Positions 25,293-33,757 of a stretch of 64,000 bases of DNA are shown piece by piece; the first letter of the stretch is position 1, and every line of letters starts with the position of its first letter. Position numbers and translations under genes: made by a program. Under the pieces are notes generated by a model, which made no database searches, had not been told where the DNA came from, and saw nothing but the letters and a program-made list of their open reading frames with translations. The DNA lies in NCBI GenBank assembly GCA_023422635.1, contig JAFAGO010000030.1, positions 1 through 64,000 of the forward strand, in the 5' to 3' direction. This DNA comes from Bacteroidota bacterium. GTDB taxonomy: Bacteria; Bacteroidota; Bacteroidia; Flavobacteriales; Weeksellaceae.

Positions 25293-26246
25293 TTAACGAT
25301 AACGGAACCCTCGTGTGTTGATAAAATTATCGAACGTATAACCAATACTGATCATAAAGCTGTTCCCTGAATATTCCTGAATATCGGAAAGTAAAAAATT
25401 GTAGGTTCCTCCGAAAAAGAAATTTCCAGCATTTGCTTTAATAACAGGAGAAACACTTAAATTTTGGTTTCCATATTGATTTTTAATTCCACGGAAACTC
25501 AAACCTCCAGAAAAGTAGTTTTCGTCGCCTTTGGCCGTTGCCATAATATTAAGATCGAGCATTCTTGCGGAATTGGTGTTTAAATTCATCATTAAAGATG
25601 GAGTCACGAAAAAACCTTCACCAATATACCAATCGTATCCTGCATTAAGGTAAATTTTTGTTGGTTGCGGCTCGATGCCATTCTGGATCGCAACATCATT
25701 ACTTAGCGGAATATCAACGACTGATACGCCAGCAAAGAAATCACGAAATGTAGCCGACATCCCAATATTGGAATACAGCATAAAAATATCGTTTTCGTTG
25801 TACAAATAAGGATCACTCGCGTCTTCAGGATTCAATTGAGCCCAATCCACACTCATGTTATAGAAGTTTAAACTTGTACCAAAAGAGAATTGATTTTTGC
25901 GTTCGCCATCATCATCAATAGGAATAAAATAAGATGCACCGACTGTAATTCCGTTTGCAGAAATCGGTCCGTTCTGATCTCTAAAAAAAGACACTCCCGC
26001 TCCTAAGCGATCCACAATATTCGCGTGCATACCTACCGATTGCACATTTGGCGATTCACTAAACTGTGAGAATTGCTTTTGATAATTAAGGTTCAACACC
26101 ACTTTATCTGTTTTACCATACAAAGCCGGATTGAAAAGAAAATCCCCATCCAACAAATACTGTTGATACAAAGGAAGGGTTTCTTGGGCTTTAATAAAAC
26201 CAAACGATACAATGGTAAAGAAAAATAAGAGAACTATTTTTCTCAT
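25293..26246 (-). CDS. PorP/SprF-type outer-membrane protein (type IX secretion)
   Basis: A 317-residue protein with a signal peptide (cleavage after IKA-Q near residue 20). The opening PLYQQYLLDGDFLFNPALYG is the signature of the PorP/SprF family. The rest is a run of amphipathic beta strands ending in IGYTFDN and an aromatic C-terminus, consistent with an outer-membrane barrel. PorP/SprF proteins take part in type IX secretion or in surface anchoring of large secreted adhesins. No gldK-N genes or large adhesin are adjacent, so the partner is unknown. A -7 box TATTTTTG (26273-26280, minus strand) lies 26 bases upstream. Confidence 0.9.
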   Translation of the reverse strand: MRKIVLLFFFTIVSFGFIKAQETLPLYQQYLLDGDFLFNPALYGKTDKVVLNLNYQKQFSQFSESPNVQSVGMHANIVDRLGAGVSFFRDQNGPISANGITVGASYFIPIDDDGERKNQFSFGTSLNFYNMSVDWAQLNPEDASDPYLYNENDIFMLYSNIGMSATFRDFFAGVSVVDIPLSNDVAIQNGIEPQPTKIYLNAGYDWYIGEGFFVTPSLMMNLNTNSARMLDLNIMATAKGDENYFSGGLSFRGIKNQYGNQNLSVSPVIKANAGNFFFGGTYNFLLSDIQEYSGNSFMISIGYTFDNFINTRGFRYR

Positions 26247-26297
26247 AATCTATTTTATAAGTTAAAGTAAAACAAAAATAACAAAAAAGTTATCATA

Positions 26298-27356
26298 TCA
26301 ATTATTCTCCAGATACTTTCTCCATTTTTTAATGGCTTCGGACATATCTTCTGGCATTGCGCTCTCGAAATACATTTCTTCTTTTGTAGTAGGATGCACA
26401 AATCCCAACGTATGTGCATGTAGTGCGTGGCGCGGTAAAATCTCGAAAACATTGTTAATAAACTGCTTATATTTTGGCAGATTTATCCCTCGAAGTGCAA
26501 CATGACCTTCGTAGCGTTCATCGTTAAATAAGGTATGACCAATATGTCGAAAATGAGCTCTGATTTGGTGTGTTCTTCCGGTCTCGAGTTTACATTCAAC
26601 CCAAGTCATGTATCGAAATCTTTCTAACACTTTATAATGAGTTACTGCGTGCTTGCCATGACTTCCATCTTCATATACCGCCATTTGCATACGGTTTTTC
26701 TGATGTCTACCGATGTGCCCACGAATTGTACCTTCGTCTTCTGCTAGATTTCCCCAAACAAAAGCCCAATACAAACGCTTTGTTGTTCGGTTAAAAAATT
26801 GTTTCGCCAAATAACTTAAAGCATATTCAGTTTTAGCGACCACCAGAAGTCCAGAGGTATCTTTATCAATTCGATGGACTAAACCTACGCGATCAAGATC
26901 CGATTTTTTGCCATTTTGTTCAAAATGATACGCTAAAGCATTTACTAAAGTTCCATCCCAATTTCCATGACCAGGATGTACGACCATTCCTGCTTGTTTA
27001 TCCACAACAACTAAATCATCGTCTTCATATACAATATTGATGGGTATATTTTGCGGAATAATGGTGTTGTCGCGCGGAGGACGAGTAAGCAAAACAGAAA
27101 TTTCATCGCCTGGTTTTACGCGGTAATTTTGTTTAACAGGTTTACCATTTACAACCACATTTCCTGCTCGGCACGTTTGCGATATTTTGTTTCGGGAAGA
27201 ATTTTGGCGATAAATGAGTAAATATTTATCAATCCGAAGTGTTTCTTGCCCCGGATCTACTTTAAGTTTTAGATGTTCATAAAGCCCACTATTTTCGTCA
27301 CCAATTTCTTCGGAAACGTTAAATTCATCTTCTGAAAATTCGTAATCTTCTTGCAT
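26298..27356 (-). CDS. RluA-family 23S rRNA pseudouridine synthase (RluD-like)
   Basis: A 352-residue protein. An S4 RNA-binding domain lies at about residues 38-100 (RIDKYLLIYRQNSSRNKISQ, VVVNGKPVKQNYRVKPGDEI). The catalytic domain has its aspartate in HRIDKDTSGL (Asp164) and ends with GRTHQIRAHF. By architecture it is most like RluD, which modifies helix 69 of 23S rRNA. An acidic N-terminal extension of about 30 residues (YEFSEDEFNVSEEIGDE) is longer than usual. It is probably transcribed from its own promoter after the terminator at 27369-27395. Confidence 0.93.
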   Translation of the reverse strand: MQEDYEFSEDEFNVSEEIGDENSGLYEHLKLKVDPGQETLRIDKYLLIYRQNSSRNKISQTCRAGNVVVNGKPVKQNYRVKPGDEISVLLTRPPRDNTIIPQNIPINIVYEDDDLVVVDKQAGMVVHPGHGNWDGTLVNALAYHFEQNGKKSDLDRVGLVHRIDKDTSGLLVVAKTEYALSYLAKQFFNRTTKRLYWAFVWGNLAEDEGTIRGHIGRHQKNRMQMAVYEDGSHGKHAVTHYKVLERFRYMTWVECKLETGRTHQIRAHFRHIGHTLFNDERYEGHVALRGINLPKYKQFINNVFEILPRHALHAHTLGFVHPTTKEEMYFESAMPEDMSEAIKKWRKYLENN

Positions 27357-27368
27357 TATATATTAATA

Positions 27369-27395
27369 AAGGCCTCAACAATTGCTGAAGCCTTT
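27369..27395 (-). terminator. Terminator-like hairpin between the PASTA and RluD-like genes
   Basis: On the minus strand AGGCTTCAGC and GTTGAGGCCT pair with two wobble pairs around an AATT centre, followed by TTTATTAAT. It lies just after the PASTA gene stop and before the pseudouridine synthase start. Confidence 0.6.
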
Positions 27396-27402
27396 CTTTT
27401 TA

Positions 27403-28476
27403 TTATTCTACAATTACCTTCTTGGCTTTTGGTTTATCTACTGTTTTAGATGTCGTGGCGGGTTTGGTTTGCGAAGTCGCATTGCTTACTTTAACTGCCG
27501 TTGGTTTTACAGAAGTCGAAGTGTTGGTATTGCCCTTCTCCTGCGTAGTTTTCTCTTTCACATCAACAGTAGATTCTGTTACTTTGGGCTTTGGTGCCGG
27601 AGTAGTTGAAACGGGCTCTGGAGCTCGATACACAGGCACATCATCGTAATAAGAAGGCGGTGGCGTGGTGGTATCAATTTTTATTCGATAAACTGAATTA
27701 AGCTGCTCGATTTTACTACTCATTTCTGCAGGTGTACGCTTACTCGCCCAAAGGTCAATTTGCATTCCTTGATCACGCACATCATATGCTTCAGGATCTT
27801 GATAGTATACGATATCCGATTCATCATTACCACCATCTTCATGCTCAACCAATCCTACATCAAATAAATTCTGTGTAATAATTGCTTTCGCTTCCTTCAC
27901 TGTTAAACCAACTAAATTAGGAATCGTAATATTTCTTTTAGGTCCAGCACCAATCACAATATCCAATATCGAAAAACGGGGAATAAGTGTTCCTGGTTTA
28001 ATAATGCTGCCATTATACATCAAACGAATAACGGCATCTCTTTGAATGCTCGGTTCGTAAATGGTATCTCCAATCTTAAGTCCAACCTGTTCTAATTGAC
28101 GAAAAGCCAATCCTTTATAACGGTCGAGAACATCTGGAACGGATACTTTTGCCCACGTTTTAGGATTTACTTTTAAGATGATTGATCTTCCTCCTTTTAC
28201 CCTTGAACCTGGTGAAGGATACACCTGCAGCACTTGGAATGGTCGGTATCTTGGATCGTATTTAAAGCTATCTACTTCGTAGTCCAGACCAGAATCGTCT
28301 AAAACTTTAATGGCGTTATGTACCGTCATATTCATCACATTTGGAACAGGAATTTCCTGACCGTGATTTGTATGAAATTCCAACCAACGGAAAGTCAGCC
28401 AAATAAGCCCAACAAATACGCCTATCGCTAACAGAAAGTTGAGCAGAACTCTCCAGTTGAAAAAAGATTTCAGCAT
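27403..28476 (-). CDS. Membrane-anchored PASTA-domain protein without a kinase domain
   Basis: A 357-residue protein. One membrane segment (residues 9-29) is followed by three PASTA-type repeats, starting near residues 40 (VPNVMNMTVHNAIKVLDDSGL), 112 (VPDVLDRYKGLAFRQLEQVG) and 186 (IPNLVGLTVKEAKAII). The last 100 residues are a Pro/Thr/Lys/Val-rich low-complexity tail. PASTA repeats bind peptidoglycan or muropeptides, usually in Ser/Thr kinases or penicillin-binding proteins. Here neither a kinase nor a transpeptidase domain is present, so it is probably a periplasmic wall-binding adaptor. A TATATTTG box is at 28502-28509 on the minus strand. Confidence 0.88.
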   Translation of the reverse strand: MLKSFFNWRVLLNFLLAIGVFVGLIWLTFRWLEFHTNHGQEIPVPNVMNMTVHNAIKVLDDSGLDYEVDSFKYDPRYRPFQVLQVYPSPGSRVKGGRSIILKVNPKTWAKVSVPDVLDRYKGLAFRQLEQVGLKIGDTIYEPSIQRDAVIRLMYNGSIIKPGTLIPRFSILDIVIGAGPKRNITIPNLVGLTVKEAKAIITQNLFDVGLVEHEDGGNDESDIVYYQDPEAYDVRDQGMQIDLWASKRTPAEMSSKIEQLNSVYRIKIDTTTPPPSYYDDVPVYRAPEPVSTTPAPKPKVTESTVDVKEKTTQEKGNTNTSTSVKPTAVKVSNATSQTKPATTSKTVDKPKAKKVIVE

Positions 28477-28501
28477 ACGGATTAATGTTAAAATATACGG
28501 G

Positions 28502-28509
28502 CAAATATA
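28502..28509 (-). promoter_or_regulatory. -7 promoter box of the PASTA gene
   Basis: TATATTTG on the minus strand is a perfect TAnnTTTG match 25 bases upstream of the ATG at 28476. It is one half of a 210-base divergent promoter region shared with the phosphatase gene at 28687. Confidence 0.55.
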
Positions 28510-28686
28510 ACCAATAATTTGAAAAATACAGAAAAAGCGGGCACATGATTTTTTAATTTAACAATCGAAAAACGACATAAATCTTCATTTCAATTTCTTG
28601 TATTTGGTATATTTCTATTAATTTTGACGCCTTATTTTTAAACTCATTTTAACACTGTTAAAATAACCTTTACAGAAATAATAGTA

Positions 28687-29511
28687 ATGAAAAACCTACG
28701 CATAACAATAGCCAGCTCAATTTTATTAGTAGCAGCTTCTTGTAAAACAGCACAGCCAAACGCAACAATAAATCCCAATTTACCTGCCTATCAGCATCTC
28801 GAAAATAGCGGAAAGATCTATGCAGCGTTCTATCAGCAACGTGCAGCGGAATATCAAGCACTCTGTTTGCAGGCATACAACATCGCAAAACTTAGATTAG
28901 ATGAGGCGTTGCTACAAAAAACCGACAAGCCGTTAGCAATTGTTTCGGATATTGATGAAACTTTTCTCGACAATTCTTACTATGCCGTTCAGCAAGTTAA
29001 AGCTGGTAAATTTTACGATCAGAAAACGTGGGAAGAATGGACGGCAAAAGGATCCGCCACTCCACTTATGGGCGCACAAGAGTTTTATAATTATGCGGCC
29101 AGTAAAGGCGTGCAAGTATTTTATATTACCAACCGTATGCAAACGGAACGTGACGGCACATTGAAGAATCTTCGTCAATACAACTTTCCAATTCAAGATG
29201 AAAATCATTTGATCTTAAGAACAAACGAAAGCAGCAAAGAAAACAGAAGAAAAGACATTGAGAAAAACTACAATATCGTTCTACTGCTCGGGGATAGTTT
29301 AGGTGACTTTTCAAGTGATTTTGATAAAAAAAGTGAGACTGATCGCTCTAAAGCTGTAGTAACAAACGAAAGAGAATTTGGTAAAAAATTCATCGTACTT
29401 CCCAATGTGGGCTATGGCGATTGGGAATCTTCTTTCTACCAATACAAACACGACTATCCTGAAAATGTGAAAGATTCACTGATGTACAATGCCGTAAAAT
29501 CGGCTCCATAA
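28687..29511 (+). CDS. HAD acid phosphatase, lipoprotein e(P4) family
   Basis: A 274-residue outer-membrane lipoprotein-type phosphatase. The lipobox VAASC gives Cys19. The HAD motif I is DIDET at residues 88-92 (Asp88 nucleophile, Asp90 acid/base), followed by LDNS, with motif II VFYITNR and the late GDSLGDF carrying the metal-binding Asp residues. This is the class C/e(P4) pattern; such enzymes dephosphorylate nucleotides (including NMN in Haemophilus) at the cell surface, so nutrient scavenging is likely. It is monocistronic, divergent from the PASTA gene, with no terminator seen downstream. Confidence 0.93.
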   Translation: MKNLRITIASSILLVAASCKTAQPNATINPNLPAYQHLENSGKIYAAFYQQRAAEYQALCLQAYNIAKLRLDEALLQKTDKPLAIVSDIDETFLDNSYYAVQQVKAGKFYDQKTWEEWTAKGSATPLMGAQEFYNYAASKGVQVFYITNRMQTERDGTLKNLRQYNFPIQDENHLILRTNESSKENRRKDIEKNYNIVLLLGDSLGDFSSDFDKKSETDRSKAVVTNEREFGKKFIVLPNVGYGDWESSFYQYKHDYPENVKDSLMYNAVKSAP

Positions 29512-29573
29512 TAGAATTGAAGCGTAATTAAAGATATGTTTACCATTTCAATATTTACCCCATTCAAAATGCG

Positions 29574-29581
29574 TACTTTTG
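29574..29581 (+). promoter_or_regulatory. -7 promoter box of ddl
   Basis: TACTTTTG is a perfect TAnnTTTG match 21 bases before the ddl ATG at 29603. The downstream coaD probably uses the same promoter. Confidence 0.6.
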
Positions 29582-29602
29582 CCTAAAATCTCTAAATAAA
29601 AA

Positions 29603-30586
29603 ATGAACAAAAAAAACGTTGCAGTGGTAATGGGAGGCTATTCCGATGAATATAAAGTTTCCCTAAAAAGCGGACAGTTAATTTACGATTCGCTAAATCG
29701 CGATTTATATAACGTGTATAAAGTAATCATTCTTAAAGAGGAATGGTATTTTTTAGATGACCAAAACCAAAAATTACCCATTAATAAAGGGGATTTTTCT
29801 GTAACCCTACCAGAAGGAGCATCATTAAAGTTTGACGTTTGCTTTAATACCATCCACGGAAAACCCGGTGAAAACGGCGAATTACAAGCCTATTGGGATA
29901 TGATTGGTCAAAAATACACTGGCTGTAATTTTTACCAAAGTGCCTTAACATTCAACAAGAAAGATACGCTGGCTGTTTTGGCAAAATACGGAATTCCATC
30001 TGCAAAAAGTGTTTATTTGAAAAAAGGAGAAGCTGTAAATGCAGAACAAATCATCGCCGAACTTGGCTTACCATTATTTGTAAAACCTAACCAGAGCGGT
30101 TCCTCACTAGGAATTTCAAAAGTTAAAGAATTAGAAGCTTTTCAAGATGCTTTGGATTTTGCATTTGCAGAAGACGACGAAATTTTAGTAGAAAGTTTTC
30201 TCGACGGAATGGAAGTTTCCGTAGGCGTAGTCGATTTTAACGGAAAAACTATTGTTTTGGGAATTACAGAAATTCTTCCTCAAAATGAATTTTTCGATTA
30301 TGAAGCCAAATATGAAGGCGCTTCCGAAGAAATAACACCAGCCCGTATTGATCAAGAAACACAACAAAAAATAGAAGAAATCGCTATTAAAGCTTACGAA
30401 TCTTTAGGAATGAGCGGCTTTTCACGAAGCGAATATATTATCATGAACGGCATTCCCTATATGTTGGAAATGAACACCAATCCAGGATTTTCACCAGCAA
30501 GTATCCTTCCGCAACAAGCGAAAATTTATGGAATTTCGATCGAAGATCTCTGCGGAAATGAAGTTGAAAAAGCGCTTTTGAAATAA
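29603..30586 (+). CDS. ddl: D-alanine--D-alanine ligase
   Basis: A 327-residue ATP-grasp ligase. The N-terminal VVMGGYSDEYKVSLKSG is the Ddl signature, with FNTIHGKPGENGE near residue 80. PLFVKPNQSGSSLGISKV is the ATP-binding strand/loop near residue 155. YMLEMNTNPGFSPASILPQ near residue 297 supplies the metal ligands and the D-Ala site. It makes D-Ala-D-Ala for peptidoglycan in the cytoplasm. The length is normal, although Tyr replaces the usual His/Arg in the GG-x-S-x-E motif (GGYSDEY). coaD follows after an 18-base gap, so the two form an operon. Confidence 0.95.
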   Translation: MNKKNVAVVMGGYSDEYKVSLKSGQLIYDSLNRDLYNVYKVIILKEEWYFLDDQNQKLPINKGDFSVTLPEGASLKFDVCFNTIHGKPGENGELQAYWDMIGQKYTGCNFYQSALTFNKKDTLAVLAKYGIPSAKSVYLKKGEAVNAEQIIAELGLPLFVKPNQSGSSLGISKVKELEAFQDALDFAFAEDDEILVESFLDGMEVSVGVVDFNGKTIVLGITEILPQNEFFDYEAKYEGASEEITPARIDQETQQKIEEIAIKAYESLGMSGFSRSEYIIMNGIPYMLEMNTNPGFSPASILPQQAKIYGISIEDLCGNEVEKALLK

Positions 30587-30604
30587 AATAAAAACTTGAA
30601 ACTT

Positions 30605-31063
30605 ATGAAGATTGCTGTATTTCCTGGATCATTTGATCCAATTACTTTGGGCCACTACGATATTATTGAAAGAGCCGCGCCCTTGTTCGACAAATTAATT
30701 ATTGCAATTGGACAAAATTCCCAGAAAAAATACATGTTTCCATTGGAAAAAAGAATGGAATTTATACGCAATGCAACGCAACATTTTAGCAACGTTGAGG
30801 TTGATCATTTTGATAGCTTAACGGTACATTATTGTTTAGAAAAAAATGCACAATATATTTTAAGAGGTCTTCGAAATCCCGCAGACTTTGAATTCGAAAA
30901 AGCAATTGCACACACCAACAGAACCTTGGCACATAAAAAGCTCGAAACGGTTTTTCTTCTAACATCTTCAGGAAAATCTTTTATCAGCAGCAGCATTGTG
31001 CGAGAAATTATTTCTCACGATGGCGAATACGAACTTTTAGTTCCAGATTCAGTTCGGGTTTAA
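30605..31063 (+). CDS. coaD: Pantetheine-phosphate adenylyltransferase
   Basis: A 152-residue nucleotidyltransferase. MKIAVFPGSFDPITLGHYDII has the nucleotide-binding G-S-F-D-P and the T-x-G-H motif. LRGLRNPADFEFEKAI and the late SSSIVREI are the CoaD-specific segments that bind ATP and phosphopantetheine. It makes dephospho-CoA, the rate-limiting step of coenzyme A synthesis, in the cytoplasm. The ATG at 30605 gives the canonical N-terminus; the TTG at 30596 only adds three residues. It follows ddl by 18 bases, a pairing common in Flavobacteriia. Confidence 0.95.
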   Translation: MKIAVFPGSFDPITLGHYDIIERAAPLFDKLIIAIGQNSQKKYMFPLEKRMEFIRNATQHFSNVEVDHFDSLTVHYCLEKNAQYILRGLRNPADFEFEKAIAHTNRTLAHKKLETVFLLTSSGKSFISSSIVREIISHDGEYELLVPDSVRV

Positions 31064-31229
31064 TTTTAAAAAAACCTTTAAGCGCTTTCATTGATTGTAA
31101 TTACAAGATAAAATCAACGGTATATTAACTCTAAAATAATTCGAAAAATATTTTTTTACGATGAATTTACATGCGGTAAACGATCGTTAAAAATCAGCAC
31201 TTGCGAAAATTTATCCCCTACCAAAACAA

Positions 31230-31862
31230 ATGCACGAACAGTTTAATTTTATTATTGAATTCTTAGGAACCATCTCATTTTCCATGTCCGGAAGTTTTGC
31301 GGCCATGCAAAAACGTCTTGATCCTTTCGGCGTTTTAATTATTGCTTTCATCACCTCGGTTGGTGGCGGTACTGTGCGGGATTTACTGTTGGATGTTCCT
31401 GTATTTTGGATGCACGATATGCTAATGTGCAGTCTTATTTTTATTACTTCGATTTTGGCAATGATTTTTAAATCTATTGAAAAGAACTTTAGAGTTACCT
31501 TATTTTTATTTGATAGTTTTGGATTAGGATTATTCACCATTATCGGTATTCAGAAAGGATTAAATGCTGGTTTACACCCCATGATATGTATAACTTTAGG
31601 AACAATTACAGGTTGTTTTGGAGGTATTTTGCGTGATATCCTACTCAACAGAATTCCTTTAATATTTAGAAAGGAAATTTATGCTACAGCTTGTATTGTT
31701 GGAGGGTCCTTATTTATTTTAATGGCTCAATACACAGTACTTTCCTACACCTTTGTTCAAGTTTCCACCATACTTTTAATTGTAGCAATCCGTACATTAT
31801 CGGTAAAATACCATTGGAAATTCCCTCAGTTTTATACTGCAGGAAACGACCATGAAATGTAG
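31230..31862 (+). CDS. TRIC-type cation channel / UPF0126 family membrane protein
   Basis: A 210-residue membrane protein with seven hydrophobic segments arranged as two related three-helix halves, the UPF0126/TRIC architecture. The repeated signature GGGTVRDLLLD near residue 45 and GCFGGILRDILLN near residue 130 marks the two halves, with a Gly-rich kink and Arg-Asp. Prokaryotic TRIC relatives form trimeric potassium-permeable channels; the physiological role in bacteria is uncertain, and YicG-type relatives are sometimes tied to glycine uptake. It starts at the ATG at 31230 and ends at a bidirectional terminator. Confidence 0.9.
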   Translation: MHEQFNFIIEFLGTISFSMSGSFAAMQKRLDPFGVLIIAFITSVGGGTVRDLLLDVPVFWMHDMLMCSLIFITSILAMIFKSIEKNFRVTLFLFDSFGLGLFTIIGIQKGLNAGLHPMICITLGTITGCFGGILRDILLNRIPLIFRKEIYATACIVGGSLFILMAQYTVLSYTFVQVSTILLIVAIRTLSVKYHWKFPQFYTAGNDHEM

Positions 31863-31883
31863 TTTCTTCAACATTGAAAACAA

Positions 31884-31917
31884 AAAAAATCCCGACTCAC
31901 TGAATCGGGATTTTTTA
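31884..31917. terminator. Bidirectional terminator between the TRIC-like and DUF2892 genes
   Basis: AAAAAATCCCGA and TCGGGATTTTTT flank a nine-base loop, giving a stem with a T-run on both strands. It sits between two convergent genes. Confidence 0.92.
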
Positions 31918-31937
31918 CTTTTTAAAAGAGAAATAAT

Positions 31938-32507
31938 CTAGAAGAATTTCCCTCGCTGTCTCATATTTGGATTATGCATGTGCTTTTGCATTGAGGGCAT
32001 TTTCAATTGATCTTTCATCATCTTAATTTGGTCCGTCATCATTCCTGAAGTATCCAAACGTTTCGCTTCTTCTAACAATTTCTGTCCCTCTTGTTTTCTA
32101 CCTTTAGAAATAGCCACTGCTGCCAAATTAAGCGTTGCCATTGCTCGATCGTGCTTCATATTCAATCCATACTCCAAAGCTTTACGCATTAATGGTTCCA
32201 CTTTCGTTGGATGATCTTGCGCAAGCGTAAGCCCTTGCAAGTAGTAAAAATACCCATATTGGGATTTATGCAACTGCTTTTTGTAATCGGTAATATTGGT
32301 TAGCCATTGTGCCGCTTTTACGGTATTCTGTTTTCTAAGTTGCCAAAAAGCCAAAAGAATGTATTCATTTTTGTAAAAAAGAAGAATCGGAAATGCAGCA
32401 AGCAAAAACACAACAATTCCCCAACCTAACTGACGGGTGAAAAACATCATGTAAATACCCAATGCCATCAAAACGATTGCTACAGCCCACTTTACGTATT
32501 TGTTCAT
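31938..32507 (-). CDS. Membrane protein with DUF2892-like N-terminus and TPR-like C-terminus
   Basis: A 189-residue protein. Two membrane segments (about residues 7-21 and 27-44) resemble the DUF2892 hairpin. A helical cytoplasmic part follows with TPR-like spacing (AAQWLTNITDYKKQLHKSQY, RAMATLNLAAVAISKGRK, EGQKLLEEAKRL). A Met/Lys/Asn-rich tail ends RQRGKFF. The helical repeats suggest protein contacts at the inner membrane face; no partner is evident. It is monocistronic between the terminator and folA, both on the minus strand with a 63-base gap. The function is unknown. Confidence 0.8.
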   Translation of the reverse strand: MNKYVKWAVAIVLMALGIYMMFFTRQLGWGIVVFLLAAFPILLFYKNEYILLAFWQLRKQNTVKAAQWLTNITDYKKQLHKSQYGYFYYLQGLTLAQDHPTKVEPLMRKALEYGLNMKHDRAMATLNLAAVAISKGRKQEGQKLLEEAKRLDTSGMMTDQIKMMKDQLKMPSMQKHMHNPNMRQRGKFF

Positions 32508-32570
32508 TTTAAAGATAATTTAGGTGTAATTTAAAGGAATGCAAAGGTAATGATTTTGAAGTACAAACCA

Positions 32571-33065
32571 TTACTCAGCATTTATTTTTTCAAAAGTTTG
32601 AAAACAGAAATCGTACGTATTATTTTCGTCTTTTTCAATACATCTTTCGGCAGTTTTATGCCATATTTTCGGATTGATTTTAGGAAAAAATGTATCCGCA
32701 TTCAATTGCGCATTTACCTGTGTAATTTCTAATCGGTCGGCTTGCTCAATGGTTTGTTCATAAAGGGTCCCGCCACCAATCACAAAAACTTCTGGATCAA
32801 TTTTTTTTGCAAATTTGAGTGCTTCTTTTAAACTTCCAACAATGAGAATCCCTTCTTCAAACCAATCTTTTTTTCTGGAAACAACAATATTGGTTCTATT
32901 AGGCAATGGCTTCCCGATACTTTCGTAGGTTTTTCTGCCCATCACAATTGGATGCCCAGAAGTTAGTTCTTTAAAATGCTTTAAATCTTTAGGAAGATGC
33001 CACAGCAATTGATTATTGAGACCAATTTCATTCTTCAAACCCATAGCCACCACGAGCGTAATCAT
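32571..33065 (-). CDS. folA: Dihydrofolate reductase
   Basis: A 164-residue chromosomal-type DHFR. The N-terminus MITLVVAMGLKNEIGLNNQLLWHLPKDLKHF holds the substrate loop with W22 and the conserved acidic Asp27. GRKTYESIGKPLPNRTNIVVSR is the NADPH-binding stretch, and FVIGGGTLYEQ the glycine-rich turn. It reduces dihydrofolate to tetrahydrofolate with NADPH. No thyA is adjacent. The promoter, TACTTTTG on the minus strand (33085-33092), is 19 bases upstream and shares the divergent region with the LemA operon. Confidence 0.95.
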   Translation of the reverse strand: MITLVVAMGLKNEIGLNNQLLWHLPKDLKHFKELTSGHPIVMGRKTYESIGKPLPNRTNIVVSRKKDWFEEGILIVGSLKEALKFAKKIDPEVFVIGGGTLYEQTIEQADRLEITQVNAQLNADTFFPKINPKIWHKTAERCIEKDENNTYDFCFQTFEKINAE

Positions 33066-33084
33066 ATATTTTTTTCAATTTTTA

Positions 33085-33112
33085 CAAAAGTAGTACATAA
33101 TTTGTATATTTG
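33085..33112. promoter_or_regulatory. Back-to-back -7 boxes for folA and the LemA operon
   Basis: TACTTTTG on the minus strand (33085-33092) drives folA, and TATATTTG on the plus strand (33105-33112) drives the LemA-TPM operon. Both are perfect TAnnTTTG matches and lie only 12 bases apart, so the two promoter regions overlap. Confidence 0.6.
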
Positions 33113-33148
33113 GTTGACGAATATTTAAACAACTTTAAAATATAAACT

Positions 33149-33757
33149 ATGAAAAACAGAGGTTGTATGAGCGCCGGAACCATCGGTATTGCTCTTATTG
33201 TAATTGCCGCATTGCTTTTCTTTTGGGGCAAAAATGGATACAATAATTTTGTTTCGAAAGAGCAAAATGTAAATACCAAATGGTCGAATGTAGAAACCGT
33301 TTATCAAAAAAGAGCCAACTTAATTCCAAACCTTGAACGAACTGTAAAATCATACTCTACTTTCGAGCAAGAAACATTAACTAAAGTTATTGAAGCACGA
33401 TCCAAAGCAACATCGGTAACTATTGACCCTACGAATATGACGGAAGCCGACATTGCTAAATTTCAATCTGCACAAGGTGAACTTTCTGGCGCTTTAAGTC
33501 GATTAATGGCAGTTGTTGAGCAATACCCAAACTTGAAAGCAGATCAACAATACATTAATTTCCAAAGAGAATATACGGCGATCGAAAACAGCATACGTAC
33601 GGAAACCGTTTACTACAACGAAGCTGCACAAGATTACAACACTTCTATTAAAACGTTCCCGAATAATATTCTCGCGAACTTCACCAATTTTAAAGAAAAA
33701 CCTTACTTTAAAGCTGCTGCTGGAGCAGAAAAAGCACCTGAAGTATTTACAGAATAA
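33149..33757 (+). CDS. LemA family protein
   Basis: A 202-residue LemA protein. A single membrane segment (residues 9-27) is followed by the family core: YNNFVSKEQNVNTKWSNVETVYQKRANLIPNL, a central helix with MAVVEQYPNLKAD, and YNEAAQDYNTSIKTFPNNILA near the C-terminus. LemA is a membrane-anchored helical bundle widespread in bacteria; its function is unknown, but it very often lies beside TPM-domain genes, as here. The stop codon overlaps the next start (TAATG). The start could also be the Met at residue 7; both keep the membrane segment. Confidence 0.93.
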   Translation: MKNRGCMSAGTIGIALIVIAALLFFWGKNGYNNFVSKEQNVNTKWSNVETVYQKRANLIPNLERTVKSYSTFEQETLTKVIEARSKATSVTIDPTNMTEADIAKFQSAQGELSGALSRLMAVVEQYPNLKADQQYINFQREYTAIENSIRTETVYYNEAAQDYNTSIKTFPNNILANFTNFKEKPYFKAAAGAEKAPEVFTE

